Of a stretch of 5,070 nucleotides of DNA, positions 1 through 5,070 are shown in pieces. The position numbers and the translations under genes were made by a program. This DNA is from Betaproteobacteria bacterium. GTDB taxonomy: Bacteria > Pseudomonadota > Gammaproteobacteria > Burkholderiales > SG8-39. Where the stretch lies: NCBI GenBank assembly GCA_027317055.1, contig DAHVFK010000275.1:1-5070 (forward strand), written 5' to 3'. How positions within the stretch are numbered: position 1 is the stretch's first letter; every line of letters starts with the position of its first letter. Under the pieces are notes generated by a model. It was not told where the DNA came from. It was given only the letters and a program-made list of their open reading frames with translations, and made no database searches.

Positions 1-3000
1 CTGCAGGTTGAAGGCATTTTCGCGTGCGACCGATTTCTCAATCTCGCGAATGCGGTCGCGGAAAGCAATCGCCAGCAGCCGGCGCACCCCGGCGCGGTGA
101 ACCTCGGCTGCGCGCTCCGGCGCGTCGAACACCTGCAGCCTGACGCCGTCGCCGGCGTCGGCGAGCGCCGGGTAGCCGACCAGCGTCTGGCCGCCGCGCC
201 GCAGCTCCATGATTTCATCCAGGTCGCCGAACGTCCATTCGCGATGGTGCTCGCCCTCGTCCGCGGGCGCCTCGTCCTGCAGCACGGCCTGTGTTTCGGC
301 GGCGAGCGCGCGCTTGAGGTCGGCGAGGCTGCGGCCCGTTCCGAGCTGGCGACCGTGCTCGTCCACGACGCGGAAATTCATCTGCAGATGTGGTGGTACG
401 GAATCGGGCCGGAAGGCATCGAACGGAACTTCGATATTGAGCTCGGCGCGGATGTGGCGCGCGAGCGCCGTGGCGAGCGGCAGATCCGACAGCGGCGTCG
501 TTGCGACGAAATCCTCGGCGAAGCTCTCGAGCGGCCCCAGCTTGTGGCGCAGCCGCTGCGGGATCGACTTCGCCAGCAGCCGTACCTTCTCCTTCAACAG
601 CCCCGGCACCAGCCACTCGCAGCGCGCCGCAGGAACCTGGTTCAGCAAAGCGACCGGCGCCGTGAGCGTCACCCCGTCGCGCGGCGAGCCGGGCCCGAAC
701 GTGTACTCGAGCTCGAAGGTATTCAGGCCAAGCCGCAGCTGCGGCGGGAAGTTCTCGGTGGTGATGCCGGCCGCCTCGTGCCGCATCAGATCCTCGCGCC
801 GCAGGAACAGCCGCTGCGGCTCCGCGCGTTCGGCCTCCTTGCGCCACTTTTCGAAATCGGCGCCGTTGTGAATGCCTTCCGGAATCCGCGCCTCGTAAAA
901 CGCGTGAATCAGCGTGTCATCGACCAGGATATCGGGCCGGCGTGACTTGTGCTCGAGGCGCTCGATCTCGCGCAGCAGCTTGCGATTGTGGGCGAAGAAC
1001 GGCGCGCGGGTCTCGAAGTCGCCTTCGACCAGCGCCGAGCGGATGAAGATCTCGCGCGCGAGCTTCGGCTCGACCGGCCCGAAGTGGGTGCGCCGATTGG
1101 CGTACACCGGCAGCCCGTACAGCGTGCCGCGCTCCAGCGCCACCACCTGCGCGCGCGCCTTCTCCCAGTGCGGGCGCTCGCGCTGGCGCTTGATCAAGTG
1201 GATGCCCAGATCCTCGAGCCACTGCGGCTCGATCGAGGCGACGGTGCGCGCGTACAGGCGCGTGGTCTCGACCAGCTCGGCGGCGATCAGCCACCTGCCC
1301 GGCTTGCGCGTCCACGAGCCGGGATGGACCCAGAACTTGATCCCGCGCGCGCCGGTGTAGCTCCCTCCCTCCACCTCGCGCAGGCCGACGTTGCCGAGCA
1401 GCCCGGAGAGCAGCGCGCGGTGGATCGCGCGGTAGCCCTCGGGCTTCGCCGGGTCCGCGCTCGAGGCGCGCCAGCCGAGCTCGGCCACGACGGTGTGCAG
1501 CTGCGTGTGCACGTCGCGCCACTCCCGCATGCGCGGAATCGAAAGGAAGTTCTCGCGGCAGGCCTTCTCCCACTTGCCCTCGAACAGCTGCCACAGCTTG
1601 AGCAAGGCGAGAAAGTCCGAGCGCTCGTCGGCGAAGCGCTTGTGGCGCTCGTCGGCCGCCGCAGCGTTGTCCATCGGGCGCACGCGCGAGTCCTGCGCCG
1701 AAAGCGCCGAAGCAATCACCAGCGCCTGATCGAGGCAGCCCTCGACCCGCGCGGCGATCAGCATGCGGCCGATGCGCGGGTCGAGCGGCAGCTTGGCCAG
1801 CTCGCGGCCGGTCTCGGTGAGCCGCTTCGCCTCGTCCACCGCTCCGAGCTCGGCGAGCAGCGCGTAGCCGTCGGCGATCGCGCGCGGGCTCGGGGGGTCG
1901 AGGAAGGGGAAGTCCTCCACCGCGCCCAGGCCCAGGCTCGCGGCGCGCAGGATCACCGCCGCCAGCGACGAGCGCAGCACCTCCGGATCGGTGAACGGCG
2001 CGCGCCGGTCGTGATCCTCCTCCGCATAGAGGCGGACGCAGATACCGTCGGCGACGCGCCCGCAGCGCCCGGCGCGCTGCTTGGCGGCCGCCTGCGAGAT
2101 GTTCTCGACCCGCAGCTGCTCGACCTTGTTACGGTAGCTGTAGCGCTTGACGCGTGCGAGGCCCGTATCGACCACGTACCGGATGCGCGGCACCGTGATC
2201 GAGGTCTCGGCAACGTTGGTCGCGAGCACGATGCGCCGCGCCTTCCCGGGCCTGAACACCTTGTCCTGCTCAGCGGCGCTCAGGCGGGAATACAGCGGCA
2301 GCAGCTCCGTGCCGGCTGGGTGGTGCTTGCGCAGCACCTCCGCCGCGTCGCGGATCTCGCGCTCGCCCGGCAGGAATACCAGCACGTCGCCCGGCCCCTG
2401 GGCGCACAGCTCGTCCACCGCGTCGGCCAGCGCCTGCTCCTCCTCCTTGCGCGTGGTGTCTTCCGCGTCGCCCCCGACGGGGCGGTAGCGCAGCTCGACC
2501 GGATACAGCCGGCCCGAGACTTCGACCACCGGCGCGCCGCCGAAGTGACGCGAGAATCGCTCGGCGTCGATGGTCGCCGAGGTGATCACGAGCTTCAGCT
2601 CCGGCCGCTGCGGCAGCAGGCGCACCAGATAACCGAGCAGGAAGTCGATGTTAAGGCTGCGCTCATGCGCCTCGTCGATCACAATCGTGCCGTACTGGCG
2701 CAGCTGCGGATCGCCCTGGGTCTCGGCCAGCAGGATGCCGTCGGTCATCAGCTGCACCGTCGCGTCCGGCCCGAGCCGGTCCTGGAAGCGCACCTTGTAG
2801 CCCACCACCGCGCCGAGCTCGCTGCCGAGCTCCTCCGCGATGCGCGCCGCGACCGAGCGCGCGGCGATGCGGCGCGGTTGCGTGTGGCCGATCAGGCCCG
2901 CCGCCCCGCGTCCCATCTCGAGCAGGATCTTGGGCAGCTGGGTGGTCTTGCCCGAGCCGGTCTCGCCGCACACGATGACGACCTGATTGCGCTCGATGGC

Positions 3001-3105
3001 GGCGCGGATCTCTTGCCGGCAGGCGCTGACCGGCAGTGCCGGGTCGAAGCTCAGGCGCGGCAGTTTGACTTTTCGCAAGGGTGGCGCAGGCTTGGTGGAA
3101 TACAT
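1..3105 (-). CDS. hrpA: ATP-dependent RNA helicase HrpA (DEAH box), 3' end cut by window edge
   Basis: This is a DEAH-box (SF2) RNA helicase of the HrpA family. In E. coli HrpA acts in mRNA processing and has been linked to rescue of stalled or collided ribosomes; it is cytoplasmic. The reading frame stays open without a break for 1,035 codons. The helicase motifs appear in order: Walker A GETGSGKT at residues 47-54, TQPRR (Ia) at 75-79, DEAH at 144-147, SAT at 176-178, VLVFLPG (IV) at 241-247, TNVAETSIT (V) at 296-304 and QRAGRCGR (VI) at 343-350. Helicase-associated HA2 and OB-fold regions follow (about 400-700), then from about residue 735 (FYEARIPEGIHNGADFEKW) the DUF3418 region specific to HrpA. 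E. coli HrpA is about 1,300 residues, so roughly 200-270 C-terminal residues lie off the left edge. ATG at 3105-3103 is the only ATG close upstream of Walker A; no clear Shine-Dalgarno precedes it, so the start is less certain than the identity. Confidence 0.97.
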   Translation of the reverse strand, partial: MYSTKPAPPLRKVKLPRLSFDPALPVSACRQEIRAAIERNQVVIVCGETGSGKTTQLPKILLEMGRGAAGLIGHTQPRRIAARSVAARIAEELGSELGAVVGYKVRFQDRLGPDATVQLMTDGILLAETQGDPQLRQYGTIVIDEAHERSLNIDFLLGYLVRLLPQRPELKLVITSATIDAERFSRHFGGAPVVEVSGRLYPVELRYRPVGGDAEDTTRKEEEQALADAVDELCAQGPGDVLVFLPGEREIRDAAEVLRKHHPAGTELLPLYSRLSAAEQDKVFRPGKARRIVLATNVAETSITVPRIRYVVDTGLARVKRYSYRNKVEQLRVENISQAAAKQRAGRCGRVADGICVRLYAEEDHDRRAPFTDPEVLRSSLAAVILRAASLGLGAVEDFPFLDPPSPRAIADGYALLAELGAVDEAKRLTETGRELAKLPLDPRIGRMLIAARVEGCLDQALVIASALSAQDSRVRPMDNAAAADERHKRFADERSDFLALLKLWQLFEGKWEKACRENFLSIPRMREWRDVHTQLHTVVAELGWRASSADPAKPEGYRAIHRALLSGLLGNVGLREVEGGSYTGARGIKFWVHPGSWTRKPGRWLIAAELVETTRLYARTVASIEPQWLEDLGIHLIKRQRERPHWEKARAQVVALERGTLYGLPVYANRRTHFGPVEPKLAREIFIRSALVEGDFETRAPFFAHNRKLLREIERLEHKSRRPDILVDDTLIHAFYEARIPEGIHNGADFEKWRKEAERAEPQRLFLRREDLMRHEAAGITTENFPPQLRLGLNTFELEYTFGPGSPRDGVTLTAPVALLNQVPAARCEWLVPGLLKEKVRLLAKSIPQRLRHKLGPLESFAEDFVATTPLSDLPLATALARHIRAELNIEVPFDAFRPDSVPPHLQMNFRVVDEHGRQLGTGRSLADLKRALAAETQAVLQDEAPADEGEHHREWTFGDLDEIMELRRGGQTLVGYPALADAGDGVRLQVFDAPERAAEVHRAGVRRLLAIAFRDRIREIEKSVARENAFNLQ

Positions 3106-3138
3106 TGCGGGCCGTCGATTCGCCCCAGAGCCGCAATC
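3106..3138. promoter_or_regulatory. 33-bp divergent start region between hrpA and the MaoC-like gene
   Basis: This is the whole gap between the two divergently oriented ATG codons. Neither side has a convincing Shine-Dalgarno: the plus side reads agccgcaatc before ATG and the minus side reads gacggcccgca before ATG. The gap is too short for two separate promoters, so promoter elements for each gene must lie inside the other gene's coding sequence, or one start is placed wrongly. I see no convincing -35/-10 pair. A TTGACT at 3065-3070 on the plus strand has no suitable -10 at 16-18 bp. Confidence 0.3.
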
Positions 3139-3576
3139 ATGACACGCACGGACTACATCGAAAATCGCACCTACGACGAGATTCAGGTCGGCGATTCGGC
3201 GAGCCTCACGCGAACCCTGAAGCCGGAAGACATCCAGCTTTTCGCGGTCATGTCGGGCGACGTCAACCCCGCCCACGTCGACCCCGAGTACGCCAAGAGC
3301 AGCATGTTCCACGAGGTCATCGCGCACGACGTGTGGGGCGGCGCGCTGATCTCGACCGTGCTCCGGACCCAGTTCCCGGGCCCCGGCACGAGCTACATCG
3401 ACCAGACGCTGCACTTCTCGCGCTCGGTCGGCGTCGGCGATACCATCACGTTGACGTTGACCGCGACGCGCAAGTTCGACCGGTGGTTCGCGACCTCGAG
3501 TCCGGCAGAGTCGCGCGCCGCGTCGTGCGCGATCACGGCCCCCACGGCGCACGCTAAACGCAAGCGCGCCGCCTGA
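3139..3576 (+). CDS. MaoC-like (R)-specific enoyl-CoA hydratase domain protein, probably truncated or decaying
   Basis: This 145-residue protein matches the N-terminal MaoC/hot-dog domain of the bifunctional enoyl-CoA hydratase/phosphate acetyltransferase family. The family signature is clear: YIENRTYDEIQVGDSASLTR at 6-25, then the hydratase-2 motif GDVNPAHVD at 40-48 with the expected catalytic Asp41 and His46, then the GPGTSYIDQTL and VGVGDTIT segments at 81-104. Such domains hydrate trans-2-enoyl-CoA to (R)-3-hydroxyacyl-CoA. Three things are odd. The usual phosphotransacetylase half is absent. Residues 116-133 do not fit the family, although ITAPTAHAKRKR at 132-143 again resembles the normal domain end (IAPT then a basic stretch). 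The stretch from KFDR to APT is about 8-10 residues shorter than I expect. Also IAHDVWGG at 61-68 replaces the usual IAHGMWGG. The ATG has no good ribosome site. It may be an expressed stand-alone hydratase, but a pseudogene remnant is at least as likely. Confidence 0.75.
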   Translation: MTRTDYIENRTYDEIQVGDSASLTRTLKPEDIQLFAVMSGDVNPAHVDPEYAKSSMFHEVIAHDVWGGALISTVLRTQFPGPGTSYIDQTLHFSRSVGVGDTITLTLTATRKFDRWFATSSPAESRAASCAITAPTAHAKRKRAA

Positions 3577-3615
3577 TCAGTCCGTATCATTGCGCTCTGC
3601 AACGGGGACCAAACC
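3577..3615 (+). promoter_or_regulatory. Short intergenic leader of the SPOR gene, possible -10 element
   Basis: The 39-bp gap holds TATCAT at 3585-3590, a plausible -10 hexamer that would give a leader of roughly 20 nt. No recognisable -35 lies 16-18 bp upstream, so this is weak. No stem-loop terminator separates the MaoC-like gene from the next gene, so readthrough is also possible. Confidence 0.25.
3604..3608 (+). promoter_or_regulatory. Ribosome binding site of the SPOR gene
   Basis: GGGGA lies 7 nt before the ATG at 3616. This is the best Shine-Dalgarno-like match ahead of the plus-strand genes and supports that start. Confidence 0.5.
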
Positions 3616-4296
3616 ATGAAATTCCTGCTCGTCCTGTCAGACGCATTCGACGCCCTATGGGCGATTCGCGGCCGCGTGGCACTTGCGCTCGCCGGGGTCG
3701 CGCTGCTAAGCGTGCTGGTAGCGATCTTCCTGCCGATGATCCCCGGCGCAGAGCCGCCCTCGCCGCCGCCCGCGGTCGCGCGCAATCCTACGGTCCAGGG
3801 GCCCGTCGAGCGGGCCAAGCTTGCGCCACAGGCCCCCGCACCGGCTCCGGCCCCTCAGGCACCGGCGGCAACCGATTCCGGCTCCGAAGCGCAGCCGGCC
3901 CCCGTGCCCGAAAAGGCGCCCGCCACCGAGCAGGCAACCGAGGCCGCGCAAGCCTCCGCCCCGGAGCCGACGCCTGCCCAGGAGGCTGCGCCCGCGCCGG
4001 AGCCCAAGCCCGCCCCCGAAGCCGCGCCTGCGCCTGCCGCCGAACCGGTGTTCCAGGTACAGGTCGGCGCCTTCCGCGAGGCCGCGCGCGCGCAGAAGCT
4101 ATCGCGCCGGCTGACGCGCGCCGGCTTCGCGACCTCGGTCATGCGCGGGACGACGTCGGATGGCAAGCTGATCTTCCGCGTCCGCACCAGGCAGGCATTG
4201 CCCAAGGGCGAAGCGCGACAGCTCGTCGCGCGCCTGCGCCACAAGGTGCCGGCATTGCGCCCCATCCTGGTGCCGGGGGGCGAACCCGCCGGCTAG
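3616..4296 (+). CDS. SPOR-domain inner-membrane protein (bitopic, Ala/Pro-rich linker)
   Basis: This 226-residue protein has the layout of FtsN/DedD-type SPOR proteins. A short cytoplasmic N-terminus ends in Arg18 and Arg20, followed by one membrane helix at about 21-42. A long low-complexity linker rich in Ala, Pro and Glu spans about 45-143. The C-terminal SPOR domain, about 145-222, starts VFQVQVGAFREAARAQKLSR and continues through the second strand LIFRVRTRQAL. The charge pattern predicts that the linker and SPOR domain are periplasmic. SPOR domains bind peptidoglycan stripped of stem peptides, typically at the division septum, so a role in cell division or wall remodelling is inferred. 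The linker lacks features that would identify it as FtsN or DedD specifically, and I give no symbol. A good ribosome site supports the start. Its TAG stop overlaps the stop of the convergent ElyC-like gene. Confidence 0.85.
   Translation: MKFLLVLSDAFDALWAIRGRVALALAGVALLSVLVAIFLPMIPGAEPPSPPPAVARNPTVQGPVERAKLAPQAPAPAPAPQAPAATDSGSEAQPAPVPEKAPATEQATEAAQASAPEPTPAQEAAPAPEPKPAPEAAPAPAAEPVFQVQVGAFREAARAQKLSRRLTRAGFATSVMRGTTSDGKLIFRVRTRQALPKGEARQLVARLRHKVPALRPILVPGGEPAG
4293..4296. other. CTAG palindrome shared as stop codon by two convergent genes
   Basis: The plus-strand gene ends with TAG at 4294-4296 and the minus-strand gene ends with TAG read from 4295 to 4293. The two coding regions therefore overlap tail to tail by 4 bp, with no intergenic space and no room for a dedicated terminator between them. 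Confidence 0.9.
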
Positions 4297-5060
4297 GCGC
4301 CGCGCGCGCGGCTCCACAGGATCCCGATCCACTCCCTGAGTGCGCGGCTTGACGTGTTCAGTCCGCGCGCCGACGGCAGCCAGTCGACCGGGGTGTGCCC
4401 GCGCTGCGCGCGATAGTTGGTCGGCGCCGGCACCACCTGCAGCCCCGCGGCGCGAAAGCGCCCGCTCGCGCGCCGCATGTGGGTTGCATCGGTGACCAGG
4501 ATCACCCGGCGGATCCCGGCGGTAGCGAGAATCGCCGCGGACAGGCGCGCATCCTCGATCGTGTTGATCGATCGCGTCTCGCGCCAGCGCACCGCGACGC
4601 CGAATTCCCGCTCCAGGACCTGCGCCATAAGATCAGCTTCGCTCGCGCCGCCGCCGTCTGGACGTCCACCGCTGACCAGCAGCGGCAGGCCGGTGAGGCG
4701 GGCCAGGCGAGCGCCGTAGCGCACTCTGCCGAGGCTTGCCGCGTCCAGCGTCTCGCCGCCGTATTCGAGCGCACCGCGGTTGCGCCCGCCGCCGAGCACG
4801 ACGATCGCGCCCGCGCCGGCGATATTCGCACGCATCGCCTCGAGCGGTGGCGCGCCGTCCTCGAGCGTGCCCGCAAGGAAGTCGCCGACCCGTGGCATCG
4901 ACAGTGCCGCAAGTACGGCGAGCCCCGCGGCGGCGAGCCCCAGCCCGAGGCGCGGACGGCGCGGCACGAGCGCGAGCCCCAACGCGACCACGACGATCAG
5001 GACGAGCGGCGGCAGCAGCCAGGCAGCGAGCAGGTTGGTGGCGAGCCACTCGAACGACAC
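4293..5060 (-). CDS. ElyC/SanA/YdcF-family (DUF218) membrane protein
   Basis: This 255-residue protein closely follows the layout of E. coli ElyC (about 259 residues), an envelope biogenesis factor affecting peptidoglycan synthesis. Two hydrophobic segments at about 9-31 and 38-55 are followed by a DUF218 domain at about 83-220. Family motifs are visible: AIVVLGGG at 85-92, RVRYGARLA at 112-120, LLVSGG at 127-132 followed by SEAD at 140-143, the acidic ETRSINTIEDA at 161-171, and VILVTDATHMRRA at 186-198. PAPTNY at 211-216 matches the PAP segment near the end of ElyC. The biochemical activity of the family is not settled. The start is GTG at 5060-5058, preceded by GGGTGA (5070-5065) with 4 nt spacing; the window ends 10 bp upstream, so a longer form cannot be excluded. 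The gene converges with the SPOR gene. Confidence 0.88.
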   Translation of the reverse strand: MSFEWLATNLLAAWLLPPLVLIVVVALGLALVPRRPRLGLGLAAAGLAVLAALSMPRVGDFLAGTLEDGAPPLEAMRANIAGAGAIVVLGGGRNRGALEYGGETLDAASLGRVRYGARLARLTGLPLLVSGGRPDGGGASEADLMAQVLEREFGVAVRWRETRSINTIEDARLSAAILATAGIRRVILVTDATHMRRASGRFRAAGLQVVPAPTNYRAQRGHTPVDWLPSARGLNTSSRALREWIGILWSRARGA

Positions 5061-5070
5061 GCGCTCACCC

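Noticed and set aside
3065..3104. TTGACT at 3065-3070 and AATACA at 3099-3104 as a plus-strand promoter for the MaoC-like gene.
   Set aside because: The spacing (28 bp) is far from the 16-18 bp expected for a sigma-70 promoter, and the second element matches poorly.
2663..3136. A 157-codon minus-strand frame beginning upstream of hrpA.
   Set aside because: It overlaps hrpA in another frame; its Arg/Gly/Ala-rich translation is the shifted reading of the helicase N-terminus and not evidence of a frameshift, since hrpA itself is uninterrupted.
949..3576. An 875-codon open frame on the plus strand that runs antisense through hrpA and in frame into the MaoC-like gene; a further 282-codon stretch (97-945) precedes it in the same frame.
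   Set aside because: Its codons pair exactly with hrpA codons, so it stays open simply because hrpA avoids TCA, TTA and CTA codons in GC-rich DNA; the TGA at 943-945 is the one hrpA TCA serine. The antisense part (949-3138) resembles no protein, while the minus strand carries all helicase motifs. Only the part from ATG 3139 is real.
3657..4352. A 231-codon plus-strand frame overlapping the SPOR gene.
   Set aside because: It is a shifted reading of the same Ala/Pro-rich GC-rich DNA and gives an Arg-rich sequence without recognisable domains; the SPOR frame has a membrane helix, domain and ribosome site.
5061..5070. TGA read on the minus strand at 5067-5065, possibly the stop of an upstream gene coupled to the ElyC-like gene.
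   Set aside because: Only 10 bp remain before the window edge, too little to support an upstream gene.

Overview
The window is GC-rich DNA with tightly packed genes and no RNA genes, mobile elements, repeat arrays or CRISPR. The gene set is a long HrpA-type DEAH helicase, a MaoC-like hydratase domain of the kind usually fused to phosphate acetyltransferase, a SPOR-domain membrane protein and an ElyC/YdcF-like membrane protein. Together with the base composition this suggests a proteobacterium, most likely a betaproteobacterium or a GC-rich gammaproteobacterium. The taxonomic guess is inference from family resemblance only.

Layout: (1) 3105 down to 1, minus strand: hrpA, open and free of frameshifts for 1,035 codons and running off the left edge, so its C-terminus is missing. 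(2) 3139-3576, plus strand: a stand-alone MaoC/(R)-hydratase-like domain, divergent from hrpA with only 33 bp between the start codons. Its first ~114 residues fit the family well, but the end looks damaged and the usual phosphotransacetylase half is absent. (3) 3616-4296, plus strand: a single-pass inner-membrane protein with an Ala/Pro-rich periplasmic linker and a C-terminal SPOR (peptidoglycan-binding) domain. (4) 5060-4293, minus strand: an ElyC/YdcF-family (DUF218) protein with two N-terminal membrane segments. Genes 3 and 4 converge and share a CTAG in which each strand reads its own TAG stop.

The helicase is an RNA/translation quality-control gene with no evident functional link to the others. 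The SPOR and ElyC-like proteins are both plausible cell-envelope (peptidoglycan) factors, but they are convergent and not an operon. No new multi-gene system is visible here. The points that most merit a second look are the apparently decaying MaoC gene, the 33-bp divergent start region with a short HrpA N-terminus, and the shared stop palindrome.
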